The notes: generated from the sequence alone by a model not told the origin. Shown: positions 33,236 to 43,701, counted from the stretch's first letter. The stretch is 64,000 nt of DNA from Desulfopila aestuarii DSM 18488 (GCA_945863875.1 CAMBBS010000010.1:58965-122964); one strand, 5' to 3'. Program-made: numbers and translations.

Positions 33236-34073
33236 TATGGTCGATGATGCAAAGATGGAGCTTGCCAGAGCGAAAGAGGTCATCCGGGAAATGGCGGCGG
33301 CCGGTGTCCGCGGCATGAGTTTTACCGCCGGTGAACCGTTTATCTATTTTGACGATCTACTTGAACTGGTCGGTCTTTGCCGAGAAGTAAAAATGTATAC
33401 CAGGATTGTCACCAACAGCTCTTGGGCTAAAACTCCGGAAAAAACCGAACAATGGCTGGGGATGCTCAAAGAGTCCGGCCTGTCCCAACTGCGCATGAGC
33501 TACAGCAGGTGGCACCAGCAACATGTGCCGCAACAAAATGTTCTGAATGCGGCAGATGGTTGCCGGAAAGAAGGCATTGATTACTTTATCTCCTTTGTCA
33601 CGGATTTCACCAGGGAAGATGACCCCTATGAACAATTCCTCCGAGACAATAAGCTGAAATTCTTCCCGGAACCGGTTATCTATGCCGGGCGGGCGGAAAC
33701 CTTTGGCCGAAAAAAGATTTTCACCGATTATCAGGAAAATCGCTGTGCCATGAATCCCTATCTTGCGCCGGATCTGAATATGTACGCCTGTTGCGATGCA
33801 GGCAGCCACTTTACCACCACTAACTTTTTCCTCCTCGGCAATCTAGAAAACCACTCAATAGATCAACTGCTTACCAAGAGCGAGAATGTCCCGCTCTATA
33901 ACTGTATCAGATCGATGGGCATTTCCAATATCGCTTCCTTTGCCGGCGTCAAGGCGCGGGAGATTGTTACCTATCGGAAATGCGAGTTGTGCAAGGTGTT
34001 GTTTGATTCCCCGGGAATGCTCAAATTTTTGCAAGATGCCGCAGGGTCTGCGTTGCCGAATTGGGTCAGGTAA
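33165..34073 (+). CDS. Radical SAM protein with C-terminal cysteine region
   Basis: A 302-residue protein. The cluster motif CNIRCAHC (residues 12-19) and the glycine-rich SFTAGEPF segment mark the SAM-binding core. The C-terminal third has further cysteines (NRCAMNPYLA, MYACCDAG, YRKCELCKVLF) in a SPASM-like spacing, which usually binds auxiliary clusters in enzymes that modify peptides or proteins. Substrate unknown. AAAGGAGTG is upstream with 12-nt spacing. The genes beyond it are convergent, with palindromic terminators between, so it appears to be a single-gene unit. Confidence 0.85.
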   Translation: MRKIAFGYSTRCNIRCAHCVAAGDMVDDAKMELARAKEVIREMAAAGVRGMSFTAGEPFIYFDDLLELVGLCREVKMYTRIVTNSSWAKTPEKTEQWLGMLKESGLSQLRMSYSRWHQQHVPQQNVLNAADGCRKEGIDYFISFVTDFTREDDPYEQFLRDNKLKFFPEPVIYAGRAETFGRKKIFTDYQENRCAMNPYLAPDLNMYACCDAGSHFTTTNFFLLGNLENHSIDQLLTKSENVPLYNCIRSMGISNIASFAGVKAREIVTYRKCELCKVLFDSPGMLKFLQDAAGSALPNWVR

Positions 34074-34128
34074 CATTCGGATTTAGGCCTGGGTATTTAT
34101 AACAGAGGTTACCGGGCGTGTCCTCGAG

Positions 34129-34178
34129 GGCGTTATAACGCCTGCATCATTCTGCTAAGGAAATAAGCCGGCTTATTT
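34129..34178. terminator. Two palindromes between convergent genes, bidirectional terminator
   Basis: GGCGTTATAACGCC (34129-34142) and AAATAAGCCGGCTTATTT (34161-34178) are perfect palindromes in the 140-bp gap between the radical SAM and sirtuin genes. The second has A-rich and T-rich ends on both strands, suiting termination in both directions. Confidence 0.55.
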
Positions 34179-34213
34179 ACCGTTTGCCGGGGCCCTGATT
34201 ATGATATTTTGTA

Positions 34214-35047
34214 TCATCTCATTTCACCATAATCTTCCGGTAACGTGCCTTCTGGACCAGACGGGAGAATGGACTGTACACTTCGTCCAAACAAGGGCAG
34301 GGTTGACGACAGATCGCCTTCAAAAAAATAGTCGGTAACCGGAGCCGTTTTTACGTATCCGGGAATGGAGAGCGCCTGTTCCCGGTTGAATTCGTAGATA
34401 AGACCGCCTCGCTCTTTCACCAGCATCGGCAGCCCAGCGGCAGGATATACCTTTGCAGACGTACCGATGACCAACAGAAGGTCGCAATTGACCATAAGCT
34501 CTTCAATTTCCACCATATTTCTGACAGCTTCCCCAAACAGGACAACGTTCGGTTTAAGCGGGAAATGGCAGAGTGCGCATAGCGGAATATCTTTCATTGT
34601 GTAATGGCTTTCAGTAATCTGGATAATTGTGTCACATTGAAGACATTGCAGATGTTGGTGATCACCATGGATTTCCAGCACATTTTTACTGCCTGCCGCC
34701 TGATGCAGATTGTCGACGTTCTGGGTCACCAACCCTTTCAGGAGGCCTTGCTCTTCTAATTCAGCCAGCACCTTGTGCGCCTGATTCGGCTTTTTACCAA
34801 GGAGTCCTTGGCCAAGCGCGCGGTAGAGCTGCCATGCCTTGTGGGGGTTTTTATGAAAAACATCGAGTGTGGCATATTCATCCGGTGAAAAGATTGTCCA
34901 TACACCGCCGGGACTGCGGAAATCGGCGATACCACTGTTGACCGAAATACCAGCACCGGTGAGCGCAGCAGGACAGGCCGCTCTCCGGAATTTTTTTGCT
35001 GCTTCTTCGAGGTATTCGATATTTTTGCGGGCAATGATGGTTTTCAT
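34214..35047 (-). CDS. Sir2-family NAD-dependent protein deacylase
   Basis: A 277-residue sirtuin: GAGISVNSGIADFRSPGG (NAD binding), TQNVDNLHQAAGS, the catalytic His in EIHGDHQH, the zinc cysteines CLQCD and CALC, and VIGTSAKVYPAAG. It removes acyl groups from lysines using NAD. ATG 35047 has GAGGAA 5 nt upstream; a GTG 12 nt earlier is an alternative. It lies 19 nt downstream of the methyltransferase gene, so the two are probably one operon. It could oppose the Pat-like acetyltransferase at 52840 if that enzyme is active. Confidence 0.92.
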   Translation of the reverse strand: MKTIIARKNIEYLEEAAKKFRRAACPAALTGAGISVNSGIADFRSPGGVWTIFSPDEYATLDVFHKNPHKAWQLYRALGQGLLGKKPNQAHKVLAELEEQGLLKGLVTQNVDNLHQAAGSKNVLEIHGDHQHLQCLQCDTIIQITESHYTMKDIPLCALCHFPLKPNVVLFGEAVRNMVEIEELMVNCDLLLVIGTSAKVYPAAGLPMLVKERGGLIYEFNREQALSIPGYVKTAPVTDYFFEGDLSSTLPLFGRSVQSILPSGPEGTLPEDYGEMR

Positions 35048-35066
35048 TAAGTTCCTCACTCATTCG

Positions 35067-36269
35067 TCATTGTTTTTCACCCCAAACAGCAAAAATCGGG
35101 TCCGAAGTAAAAGTGCTCGCGCTGTGTCTATCGTCATCTGGCCGTGGATAGCCCCGTATCGATTCGGTATGCAGGTTGATCAGCGCCTTTTGTCGACGAA
35201 AAAGATTGAGGACATATCCCTGTCGTTCAAAGGGGTGCAGATCCGGCCAGATCACCATTTCTTTGCCGGGAAACCATCGGTCGGAAACGACCACCACGGC
35301 AACACCTCCCGGCAGTAAAACCCGCTCAATTTCAGCCAGTACCTCAAATGGTCTCATCAGATATTCAATGGAAACCGTGCAGAGTACCGCGTCAAAGGTC
35401 TTGTCGCTAAACGGCAGGGTGATAAAAGTATTCAGGTCTTGCACCATATATGTCGACAAGGCTCTGTTCTGCTGCATTTCTTCATCATTGAGGCCGAGAC
35501 CGGTAACACTATAGTCCTGGGTATTGCCAGGGAGATGTGATTCGATGCTGCTCATCAGATCAAGTATCTGCATTCCAGGTCTCAGCAGCCTGCCATAAAT
35601 GTCGCGCACATGCCTTCGCGCCGTATTGTCCAGATGCTGCACTAAACGGGGCGTTCTGTAAAATTCTGTATCAATTTCTGCATTGGCCCGTTGAAAGGGG
35701 TAGGCGCCGTACATGCTCATCTCGGCTTTTTCAGTTGGAATCTGCATGCCCGGGCCATTTTGACAGAGAATGTCGGCAACATCGGTCAGAGAACCTCCCC
35801 GCTGCACGGCAATTTTCTGCACATCAAGAATCTGCGCTGCAACAGTAAGTGCATATTGAGATAGAGGATGATTGGTATCCGCCAGCAGGCTTGTCTCCGT
35901 CGCCCCGATGATCCTGAAGGGAGTGGTATCGCCTGGAAAACAGTTCAGTTGTTTCCAGGCAAGATCCTGGGGATAATATCTGCCGACAACAGGCGAAACA
36001 GCATCTGCAGCGGTGTCCTTGCCGAAATCTTTTTTCTTGATATGCCGCACATGAACCTTGCTGTATGGCGGAACAAGAACACCTGGAGCAAAATGCTCGA
36101 CATATTTTCCGCCAATGTCGAGGGCCTTAATCCCGTCATGCAAGTTACCTGGGAAGAAATCCCGCCAGAAATCGATTTTTCCGGCATAGATCCTGTCCCG
36201 ATGTGTTGCATATGGGCTCTGCCACTGTACCGAAAATTCAACTACTGCTCGCTTTGTTCTGTTGTTCAT
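35067..36269 (-). CDS. SlyD/FKBP-like domain fused to class I SAM methyltransferase
   Basis: A 400-residue protein. The C-terminal half (about 225-360) is a Rossmann methyltransferase (RPGMQILDLMSSIESHLP as motif I, LPFSDKTFDAVLCTVSIEYL, RVLLPGGVAVVVV). The N-terminal part has LLADTNHPLSQYALTVAAQI and VVGRYYP, which resemble the NHPLAG signature and flap edge of SlyD-type FKBP proline isomerases. The fusion suggests a methyltransferase acting on a folding or unfolded protein substrate, but that is inference. It sits upstream of the sirtuin on the same strand. Confidence 0.75.
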   Translation of the reverse strand: MNNRTKRAVVEFSVQWQSPYATHRDRIYAGKIDFWRDFFPGNLHDGIKALDIGGKYVEHFAPGVLVPPYSKVHVRHIKKKDFGKDTAADAVSPVVGRYYPQDLAWKQLNCFPGDTTPFRIIGATETSLLADTNHPLSQYALTVAAQILDVQKIAVQRGGSLTDVADILCQNGPGMQIPTEKAEMSMYGAYPFQRANAEIDTEFYRTPRLVQHLDNTARRHVRDIYGRLLRPGMQILDLMSSIESHLPGNTQDYSVTGLGLNDEEMQQNRALSTYMVQDLNTFITLPFSDKTFDAVLCTVSIEYLMRPFEVLAEIERVLLPGGVAVVVVSDRWFPGKEMVIWPDLHPFERQGYVLNLFRRQKALINLHTESIRGYPRPDDDRHSASTFTSDPIFAVWGEKQ

Positions 36270-36780
36270 CAGCTCCTCTCTTCGGGCACTTATTGCTCGA
36301 CTGGTTCGTTGCCCCGGTCCGGGTCAACATTCTCATTATTTTTCCGGAAGGAAAATTTTACCTCTCAATATAATGCGGCTTATCGTAAATACAACAAGGA
36401 GCAAAGAGGGGTTTAATGGTAGTTTGATCTATTAGTAATTCATTTTGCGCAAAGTCATGCTGCAGCCAGCGGTCTTGCTTTTCCGGATTTTATCCGCTTT
36501 GGTCGGACGATTTTCAAAAATGCGAAGTGGAGAAAGTCAATAATAATCGGCTAATCGTTTGCCGGTAAACCGAAAAGACGGTATGTTCTATATATTGCAA
36601 TCGTTTATTTTGTCGACAGGACTTGACTGAACTCCCGGCACAACAATTGCTCTCTAAAAGGTAGGTGTTTTTTGATGCCGCGATTCACCTCAGCAAAATT
36701 CTTCGGTTACTGTGCTTTATAACGGCAGATGGCGACAGGAATGAGACGTATCATCCGAATAACAGAGGAGGGATACCATC
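36270..36780. other. Long intergenic region upstream of a small secreted protein gene
   Basis: About 510 bp between divergent genes. No ORF here is convincing. It holds the sigma-54-type promoter listed next and AT-rich sequence around 36580-36610. The last 20 bp contain the GAGGAGGG ribosome-binding site of the downstream gene. Confidence 0.4.
36637..36651 (+). promoter_or_regulatory. Sigma-54-type (-24/-12) promoter candidate
   Basis: GGCAC (36637-36641) and TTGCT (36647-36651) have the exact GG-N10-GC spacing required by sigma-54 RNA polymerase. Transcription would start near 36663, about 118 bp before the small secreted protein gene. Sigma-54 promoters need an activator binding upstream; the long intergenic region leaves room for one. 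Confidence 0.5.
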
Positions 36781-37068
36781 ATGAAAAGCCCCATTGCTTT
36801 CCTTGTATCAGTCTTAGGATGTATGGTTTTGTCAGGAACGATCTCCGCCGCAGAGGAGGCCGACCGGCAACTGCCGCCTGAATCATTTCTGTCTCAAGAC
36901 AAGCAGCGGCAAGGAGGCCTTACCCCATCGCGGATGACTCAGCAGGAGAGCATCCGTTCAGATTCCACCGGCGACAACATGCACAAAGAGGACAGTTCCC
37001 AGCAGACAGAGGCAAAGAAGCTGGAGGGGGAATTGCGAAAATTGTTGCTGCTGAGCTGTCCAAGGTGA
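36781..37068 (+). CDS. Small secreted protein of unknown function
   Basis: A 95-residue protein with a Sec signal peptide (KSPIAFLVSVLGCMVLSG, likely cleaved after TISA-A) and a hydrophilic mature part rich in Gln, Ser and charged residues (SQDKQRQGGLTPSRMTQQES). No domain is recognised. Most of the mature chain is predicted disordered by eye, with a short C-terminal helix (KKLEGELRKLLLL). GAGGAGGG lies upstream of the ATG. A sigma-54-like promoter suggests regulated expression. Confidence 0.65.
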   Translation: MKSPIAFLVSVLGCMVLSGTISAAEEADRQLPPESFLSQDKQRQGGLTPSRMTQQESIRSDSTGDNMHKEDSSQQTEAKKLEGELRKLLLLSCPR

Positions 37069-37082
37069 CCCTCTGGACAGCA

Positions 37083-38495
37083 TCAAGGTGCAATGCCTCT
37101 CCGCAGAGTAATACAAGTTATTTCTCCGGGACAATTAAAGCGTAGAGGAACGCCGGAAGTACCGGCGCCGCGACTGGTATATCCGGACATGCCGGCATAG
37201 TCCCAGCGTCCGGAGGCGGTAAATCGCGGTGCTCTGCTGTTGGTCAAAAGAGGTTGTCCGGATGACAGGCAAATCTGCCCGCCGTGGGTATGGCCGCAGA
37301 GGTAGAGGTTTGCCTGGTATGTCGAGGCAGTTGTATAGACTTCGGGCGAATGGGCCAGCAGAATGGTGAAGGCATCTTTCGGTACCCGGCGAAACCCCTG
37401 ACTGAAATTCTCGGTTTGATAGTAGTGCGGATCATCGACCCCGACCACCCAGAGTGTCTCTGACTTCCCCTCCTTTTCTTCGCTCAGTTCCCAGCATTCG
37501 TTGACGAGCATGATGATGCCCGCCTCTTCGAAATCCGGTAGCATCTCGATGCAGTCATGGTTGCCGAGAACCCCGAGGATGCCATGCCGCGCCCGGACAT
37601 GGCCAAGGAGTTGACGCAATTCCCTGAGGCAAGGCGCCATCGGGCCATAGGTCTTCATTCTGATATCTCCGCCGATAAGACAAAGATCCACCTTGATGCC
37701 CTGGATCTGCTCGATAAGTTTTTCCGTGAAACCATCCAGTCCGTCTAAATGGAGGTCTGTTACAAAAAGAATTGTATATCCATCAAAAGCTTTCGGTAAC
37801 TCGGGAAACCAGAAGGTCACTTCTTCCACCTTCACCTGCAGGGCATTGTGCCGCCCTTTTTCATAGAGTCCGGCTAACTTAAAAAGCCAGGTGTACAACA
37901 CCTGATAGGTGAGCAGATTGCTCAGGTTGAGCAGTGTCTGCCAGCGGGAAAGGGGCATATGACAGGATCGCCACTGACGCCAGCGAACGGTGGAACGGAG
38001 CGTGCGCGGATAATTGTCCGGCGCAGGACGGCAGGTGAAGGCGCTCCACCAGGCAGAGCCCAGATGGGCAACGCCAATAAACAAAACGACGATTATGGCT
38101 ATCTGGCCAAACCCGAGATCAAGAGCAGTGCTCAGATAGAGGGTCGGCAGCAGGGATTCAAATACCTGGTCAAGGGCGACCACGCTCTCCCCGGATGCCA
38201 GGACCAGTCGGCGTTTGATGAAGCTGGACAGTAAATCGCCAAGCATTGCCAGCAAGGTGGCGATGGCGGCCACCTGCCAGGCCACGCCCAGCAGGAAAAA
38301 AACAGCAGTTCCACCGAGCAGGCTGACCAGGATGCCGCCGATCGTTTTGTGAGCACCAAAAATCGGCCGCCCATCAAGCCAGAGCCTGCCCGCATCAAGC
38401 GGCCTCTTAAAGCGCCGTCCCCGGAAAAAGCAGGCGAGCGGCGGCAGGAAATTGACCCATAACAGGAAACAGACAACCTTGATTATGGCCGGCAC
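37083..38495 (-). CDS. CarS/CdsA-like membrane domain fused to a metallophosphoesterase
   Basis: A 470-residue fusion. Residues about 1-160 have several transmembrane segments and resemble the CDP-archaeol synthase/DUF46 family (NFLPPLACFFRGRRFKRPLD, DGRPIFGAHKTIGGI, LLAMLGDLLSSFIKRRL). Residues about 235-460 form a calcineurin-like phosphoesterase with all metal motifs: FVTDLHLDGLDGF, GGDIR, GNHD, LAHSPEV and CGHTHGGQ. That suggests a lipid-linked or CDP-lipid substrate. The C-terminal domain resembles UDP-diacylglucosamine hydrolase-like or YkuE-like membrane phosphoesterases. Only 14 bp separate it from the convergent small secreted protein gene. Confidence 0.82.
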   Translation of the reverse strand: MPAIIKVVCFLLWVNFLPPLACFFRGRRFKRPLDAGRLWLDGRPIFGAHKTIGGILVSLLGGTAVFFLLGVAWQVAAIATLLAMLGDLLSSFIKRRLVLASGESVVALDQVFESLLPTLYLSTALDLGFGQIAIIVVLFIGVAHLGSAWWSAFTCRPAPDNYPRTLRSTVRWRQWRSCHMPLSRWQTLLNLSNLLTYQVLYTWLFKLAGLYEKGRHNALQVKVEEVTFWFPELPKAFDGYTILFVTDLHLDGLDGFTEKLIEQIQGIKVDLCLIGGDIRMKTYGPMAPCLRELRQLLGHVRARHGILGVLGNHDCIEMLPDFEEAGIIMLVNECWELSEEKEGKSETLWVVGVDDPHYYQTENFSQGFRRVPKDAFTILLAHSPEVYTTASTYQANLYLCGHTHGGQICLSSGQPLLTNSRAPRFTASGRWDYAGMSGYTSRGAGTSGVPLRFNCPGEITCITLRRGIAP

Positions 38496-38538
38496 CTTAT
38501 ACTCCTTTTAAGCGTTAGAGGCCATGGGCAGCGGCCGA

Positions 38539-39717
38539 TTATCCCTGATGGTGAACCATCGTTTCCACCCATTGAAAGCCGATCCGTTCCTGCTCAAGTC
38601 GCAGTCGAACCGCCAGCCGATCAAAGCGCAGATCATCATAGACAAGCTGCTCCATGGTGGTCAGCCTGGTCAGTTCGCCTCGATTTTGCTGCGGCTCCTC
38701 CCCCCAGTGCGCTTGATGGGCCAGGAGGGTTTCCCGGTCCATGAGAAAGGAGTGTGTCGCCGGAAGAAGACTGCGCAGCTGGTCCAGGATAGCAAAGCCG
38801 TGGGTGTCGATATCGCCCCAGTAGTGCACCGTGCAGGTGTGCAGCCAGGCTGCTCCGGTGAAGATGCCGAAACCGTAACCGGCGCCAAAGATGACCATGC
38901 TGCGGGCAACCTCCGGGAAGGCGAGAAAGTTGATCTCATTCTCGGTGATATAGACGCGCTCGACGGGTAACTTAAGGCGGGCGAAGGTATAGGCGGTAAC
39001 GGTGATATCCTGATCGACTGCCTTGGGCAGCAGGGGAAAAGACGGGTCGAGGAGGCGAAAGCGGACGCGTTCCGGTTTGCCGCGAAAGCCGTAGCGCCTG
39101 CAGAAGCTGGTTATGCCGCGACCGGAGTTGTCAATGGCAGCCGCAGGTAAAGCCAGATCGAACAGCTCGGCCAGCACGCCGCGATGGCTTTCGATAAACT
39201 TGCTGTGCACGCCGGGAATGTCCACCTGGCGCAGATAGATGCGGGGGCGCGGATGGCACTCCAGCCAGGAGACGATATCCAGCAGTTGCGACCAGTCGTC
39301 GGCCAGGGCCAGCCCGTGCAGGGGGCGCTTGATCAGCCAGGCAAGAAGCTGCGGATATCGCTGCCTGGTCAGCGCAACCACCGAGGCAAACTGCTTCGCC
39401 TCGCGGTGCCTGCCGACCAGTGCCAGGCAATCGTCAAGGCTGTCGACCCAGATCTCGGCGGGGACGGTGTTTTCTCCAAGGGTGCGATGCCTGATGTCGC
39501 GCCAGACCAGGCGATACTGTTTTGCCTCGCCATCCAGGCGGCTGATCCAGGCGCGAACCTCACCAAAACGTTCGGCCATTTCTGTCGAAGTCGGCATTTT
39601 CAGGCTCATACGCCGGGGAAAGAGCTCTGTGTCGGCGGCCAGTGCCGCGAGAATTGTCCCCTTGTCCCACAATTTGCCCAGCTGGCGGACAATATCCGAC
39701 GGTGTCGTCCAGCTCAT
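38539..39717 (-). CDS. jetD: Wadjet nuclease subunit JetD (DUF3322/DUF2220)
   Basis: A 392-residue protein with an N-terminal DUF3322 domain ([18 protein letters not shown]) and a C-terminal DUF2220 Toprim-like domain. The acidic catalytic residues are visible: Glu in [14 protein letters not shown] and the DxD-like [16 protein letters not shown]. In Wadjet, JetD cleaves plasmid DNA after the JetABC SMC complex has reeled in a closed circle. Its start overlaps the jetC stop by 4 nt. It is the last gene of the operon. Confidence 0.93.
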   Translation of the reverse strand: MSWTTPSDIVRQLGKLWDKGTILAALAADTELFPRRMSLKMPTSTEMAERFGEVRAWISRLDGEAKQYRLVWRDIRHRTLGENTVPAEIWVDSLDDCLALVGRHREAKQFASVVALTRQRYPQLLAWLIKRPLHGLALADDWSQLLDIVSWLECHPRPRIYLRQVDIPGVHSKFIESHRGVLAELFDLALPAAAIDNSGRGITSFCRRYGFRGKPERVRFRLLDPSFPLLPKAVDQDITVTAYTFARLKLPVERVYITENEINFLAFPEVARSMVIFGAGYGFGIFTGAAWLHTCTVHYWGDIDTHGFAILDQLRSLLPATHSFLMDRETLLAHQAHWGEEPQQNRGELTRLTTMEQLVYDDLRFDRLAVRLRLEQERIGFQWVETMVHHQG

Positions 39718-42700
39718 GGATGCTCCGCCGCTTTCTCTTTGCGATATTCCTCGATGGTCAGATTGCGCAGACTCGACGCCTGGCCGTCGGCATTGTGCAC
39801 AAAGCCGACACCGGAGACGAAGGGTTCGATGACATGGATCTTCTGCAGGGGGGTGACGATGAGCAGCTGCAAGTTGAGCTGGGCAAAGAGCTGCAGGCCG
39901 TATTGGGCGGATTCATCCGAGCCACGCCCGAAGGCCTCGTCGATGACCACGAAGCGGAAGGAACGTGAGCGCACCGCACCCCATTCCAGGCCGAACTGGT
40001 AAGCCAGACTTGCGGCCAGCACGGTGTAGGCGAGTTTTTCTTTCTGGCCTCCGGACTTGCCGCCGGAGTCGGCGTAATGTTCAAACTCGCTGTTATCCTC
40101 GCGCCACCGCTCACTGGCGGCAAAGGAAAACCAGTTGCGCACATCGGTCACCTTGGCCGTCCAGCGCCGGTCCATCTCCGAGCGCCCTTCGCGGCCTCGA
40201 AACCGTTCGATGATTTGTCGCACCTGGAGAAATTTTGCCTCGGAATACTGCGCATCGTCGGAGCCGGTGAGGCTGCCTTCGGTGCAGGCGCGCAGTTCTT
40301 CGCGGAACAGGCGGACGTCGGCATCGATCACCGGTGTTGCCTCGAGGACAATATATCGCCCCAGATTATAATCGATGCGGGTGAGTGATTCGTTGATGCG
40401 GCCGATACGCTCCTTGATGGTTTCCTGCTCCCGCGCCAGCTGTGACTGGAAGTTGGCCACCTCGCGGATGGTGTTTTCGTTGAGCAGTTCCTTGAAACGC
40501 GCCTCGAAACGGGGCAGGTCGTCGGCCTGCAGTTGTTCGAGCATGGTCCGGTAGTCGGCTGCGGCCTCGACCGAAACATCGACCTCCCGGGTCTCCAGAT
40601 CATATTTGGTGCTGTAGGTCCGCATGGCATCGATGATCTTGTCGCGCAGCCGGGCAATCTTCCCATCCTCGCTGTCGATTGCCTTCTGCAGCCAGGTGCG
40701 CATCTCCTGTTCCCGGTTGTCGCAGGACTCGACCGTGAGCTGCTGCTCGCCCAGCGCCTGGTCGCGCAGCGATTCAAGCCGAGGAAAAAAGCCGGTCGAT
40801 TCCGCCGGAGAGCTGTCTACCACGGCGTGGGTCTGCAGCCGCAGTGCCGCCGCATCACTTGTTTTCTGTTCGGTTTTCGCGCAGTAACTGCGGTGCAGGT
40901 CGAGCTGTTGTTCGAGCTTGTGCAGGTTTTCTTCCGTCTCCTGCAGCTGACCGGTCAGCATCTTGAGGATATCGGAGGTTGTCTCCAGCCGTTCTCGCTC
41001 GTCGTTCAGCCTGGCGATCCTTACCGCCGACGGCTGCCAGTCCAGTTCGGCAAAGTCACGATACTCTTCAAGTTTAGAGAGGATGTCCAGACGGAACTTG
41101 GCCGTCTTCTGCCGCTCCTGCAGTTCGGAAATTATCGTGCCGATGCCGGCCAGCCTCGCCTCCAGCAGCCTCGCTTTTTCCTCCAGGGCGGCTATCTTGG
41201 CCTCATTGCTCCAGCCGAGCACATAGCGGCTGCGATCGTCCAGCCGGTGACGATCGTCCTTTTCATGCCGTTCACCCCGCGCCTTGATCTGGCCGGCCCG
41301 GGTGATGGCCAGGGTTTCCCGGCGAAACTGCTCCTGGTCGGTACAGCAGGCCAGATCAAAACGCCGATAGACCTCGCTCTCCAGCCAGTTAAAAAACGGC
41401 GAATCGGGTTTGATGGCCAGTTTATTGACCAGGGAGTCGGGATGCAGAACCGGCTGCCCGGCCTGGCGTTTTGGCCGTACCCGGTAGTAGACCAGCCGTC
41501 CCTTGAGGTTGTTGGTATCGACCCATTCGGAGACCTGGCTATACCGCTGCTCCGGCACGAGAAGCGACAGGCCGAAGCCGTGCAGCAGGCGCTCCACGGC
41601 GCCTTCCCAGTCGCGCTCTTCCCCGCGCACCCGGAGAAGTTCACCGATAAAGGGCATCTCTTTTTCGGCAAGACCGAGATGGTTGCACAGGGTGCGGCGG
41701 ATGGTGATCTGCTTTTCGTCAATATTGGAGCGCCGGGCCCGCAGGCCACGGATTTCCTTCATCAGCTCGTCGTGTTCTTCGCGCTTGAGGCGAAATTCCA
41801 CCCCGGCCTCATTCAATTCGTTCTGGACCCGGGCCTCGGCCTCCGCTTCTTCTTCGAGCATGGCCGCACATTTTTGCCGCAGAACGAGAAAGGCGCCGAC
41901 GCTGTCGGCGGCAAACAGCTCCAGGGTCTCCATCAGTTCGCCATAGCGCTCGAACCGACGCTTTTTTCGCTGCAGTTCCTCTTCACACCGGCGTATCTCC
42001 TCGCCGATATGCTCGATACGGTCGCCACCGTTCTCGGCGATGCTGCGCCGAAGTTCCCGTTCGCGGCCCTGCAGCATCTGCCGCTGTTCGATCAGTCCGC
42101 CGATCCTGGCACTGTGGCGTTTCAGTTCTTCCTCAAGTCTGCCGAGCCGCTGCTGCAGCAGTTCGAGCTTGAGGCCACCAAACCATGGGCGCAGGGCCTC
42201 CCGGCAACCACGCAGCTGTTCTACGGAATGCACCAGTTCGCCGTGCCGGTCGCAATCGGCGACCAGCGGATCAAGCATCTCCACCTGGTCCTTGGCCTTG
42301 AGGACCGCCTCGTGGGCCCGGTTGAGATCATCGAAATGGCCGATCAGGGCGTCGATGCGCGGGACGACCTCAAAAGGTTCGAGCATATGGCTTCGGACAA
42401 ATCCGGTCAGGTTACCGACCGATTTGAGTGAGACGGTCTGATGAAAGAGATCCAGCGCCTGCTCGTTGTCGATGCCGAAGCGTCGGCGGAACCAGGCGCC
42501 GTAGGGCGGGAAGCTGTCAAACATCTGCACGCCCTCGCCCCGCAGCCGTTTTTTCAGGTTGGCTATATCCGCACCGAAACCGCCGAAATCCTGCTTGATG
42601 CCGAGTTGCCGCTCGCAGCCGACATAGAACCGCGTTGGCTGACCCTGGCCATCTTTCAGCCAGAAGACCTGGGCCAGGGTCACCGTTTTGCCGAAACCGC

Positions 42701-43079
42701 TGTTGCGGAAAACGCCGAGGATGACGGAATAGCTGTTGTAATCGCGCAGGGCCACCGGCTTGACACTGCCGCCGCCCTCGGTTCGTTCCGATTTATAGTG
42801 GCCGAGCACATACGAGCGCAGGGTTCGTTCGCGCATGTCACCGCCCGCCGCCTTGTTATAGGCGACGCGCTGGGCGGGAACGAGCAGGGTGGTTACGGCA
42901 TCAACCAGGGTCGACTTGCCCGAGCCGATATCACCGGTGAGCAGGCTGTTCTTGCCATCAAGTTCCAGTGTCCACACCCGCTTGTCGAAGGTGCCCCAGT
43001 TCAATACCTCCAGGCGCATCAACCGAAAGCCGGCCAGCCGGTCGTCGCCGGCAAAATCAAGGGACAGGGGCTCAGCCAT
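39714..43079 (-). CDS. jetC: Wadjet SMC-like ATPase JetC
   Basis: A 1121-residue SMC/MukB-like ATPase. Walker [14 protein letters not shown] lies near residue 60, long coiled coils fill the middle (residues about 230-900 with a central hinge), and the C-terminus has [17 protein letters not shown] (signature) and [17 protein letters not shown] (Walker B). It is the motor that extrudes loops on invading plasmids. ATG 43079 lies inside the last codons of jetB (8-nt overlap); the open frame to 43133 is within jetB. Long plus-strand frames across this gene are shadows. Confidence 0.95.
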   Translation of the reverse strand: MAEPLSLDFAGDDRLAGFRLMRLEVLNWGTFDKRVWTLELDGKNSLLTGDIGSGKSTLVDAVTTLLVPAQRVAYNKAAGGDMRERTLRSYVLGHYKSERTEGGGSVKPVALRDYNSYSVILGVFRNSGFGKTVTLAQVFWLKDGQGQPTRFYVGCERQLGIKQDFGGFGADIANLKKRLRGEGVQMFDSFPPYGAWFRRRFGIDNEQALDLFHQTVSLKSVGNLTGFVRSHMLEPFEVVPRIDALIGHFDDLNRAHEAVLKAKDQVEMLDPLVADCDRHGELVHSVEQLRGCREALRPWFGGLKLELLQQRLGRLEEELKRHSARIGGLIEQRQMLQGRERELRRSIAENGGDRIEHIGEEIRRCEEELQRKKRRFERYGELMETLELFAADSVGAFLVLRQKCAAMLEEEAEAEARVQNELNEAGVEFRLKREEHDELMKEIRGLRARRSNIDEKQITIRRTLCNHLGLAEKEMPFIGELLRVRGEERDWEGAVERLLHGFGLSLLVPEQRYSQVSEWVDTNNLKGRLVYYRVRPKRQAGQPVLHPDSLVNKLAIKPDSPFFNWLESEVYRRFDLACCTDQEQFRRETLAITRAGQIKARGERHEKDDRHRLDDRSRYVLGWSNEAKIAALEEKARLLEARLAGIGTIISELQERQKTAKFRLDILSKLEEYRDFAELDWQPSAVRIARLNDERERLETTSDILKMLTGQLQETEENLHKLEQQLDLHRSYCAKTEQKTSDAAALRLQTHAVVDSSPAESTGFFPRLESLRDQALGEQQLTVESCDNREQEMRTWLQKAIDSEDGKIARLRDKIIDAMRTYSTKYDLETREVDVSVEAAADYRTMLEQLQADDLPRFEARFKELLNENTIREVANFQSQLAREQETIKERIGRINESLTRIDYNLGRYIVLEATPVIDADVRLFREELRACTEGSLTGSDDAQYSEAKFLQVRQIIERFRGREGRSEMDRRWTAKVTDVRNWFSFAASERWREDNSEFEHYADSGGKSGGQKEKLAYTVLAASLAYQFGLEWGAVRSRSFRFVVIDEAFGRGSDESAQYGLQLFAQLNLQLLIVTPLQKIHVIEPFVSGVGFVHNADGQASSLRNLTIEEYRKEKAAEHP

Positions 43080-43701
43080 TGGACTCTCCGCCCTTTCGCG
43101 CAAGCTCCTGCCGGTACACCGCCAGCCGCTCATCGAACTCGGTCAGCCATTGGGCGTCGACAAAGGCCTTCAGGATGCGCCGCACTTCAAACATCTGTTT
43201 CTGCCCGCGCAGGGGACGAAGAAAGCCCAGTTTGGCGACCTTGTTGAGATGGCTGTCCACCTGATCGATCAATTTGGCCTCGTTGCTGCCGGCAGGCAGA
43301 AACACCCGGAGCAATTCGGCAATCTCATCGCGGGAGAGAATCAGCCGTGTCTCGCCGCCGGTGGCATCGAATTCAGCCAGCTTCTTGCGCAGCAGTGCCA
43401 GCAGCAGGCTGACCGGAAAGGCGAGGGGCTGACGCCGCACCAGGCGGGGAATAGCCGCTTCGGGTTTCTCCTCGTCTTCCGGCCGGGAGCGCAGAAAGGC
43501 ATAGCCTTCGGCCTCGTCGAGAACCAGCTCCAGGCCGAGAACCGCCACATAATCCCGTACCGCCGCCTGCAGGTTGAGCAGGGCATGCCACGCCTCGGCC
43601 TTTTCTTCCTGTTCCAGCACGCCGCGCAGCAGCGAGACGACGATCACCGACAGGTCGTTATTAGGTTCAGGGGCGGTTTTCCGGAGTTCCGGTTCATTCA
43701 T
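43072..43701 (-). CDS. jetB: Wadjet kite subunit JetB (DUF4194)
   Basis: A 209-residue winged-helix kite-like protein: [51 protein letters not shown] and [33 protein letters not shown] split across the domain. The frame extends upstream to 44493 inside jetA, but the DUF4194 domain begins at the ATG at 43701, 5 nt after the jetA stop. It bridges JetC and the JetA kleisin. Confidence 0.93.
   Translation of the reverse strand: MNEPELRKTAPEPNNDLSVIVVSLLRGVLEQEEKAEAWHALLNLQAAVRDYVAVLGLELVLDEAEGYAFLRSRPEDEEKPEAAIPRLVRRQPLAFPVSLLLALLRKKLAEFDATGGETRLILSRDEIAELLRVFLPAGSNEAKLIDQVDSHLNKVAKLGFLRPLRGQKQMFEVRRILKAFVDAQWLTEFDERLAVYRQELARKGGESNG

Noticed and set aside
40533..42431. A 632-codon plus-strand ORF
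   Set aside because: It lies wholly antisense to jetC, whose product has clear SMC motifs; the frame is a shadow of GC-rich coding.
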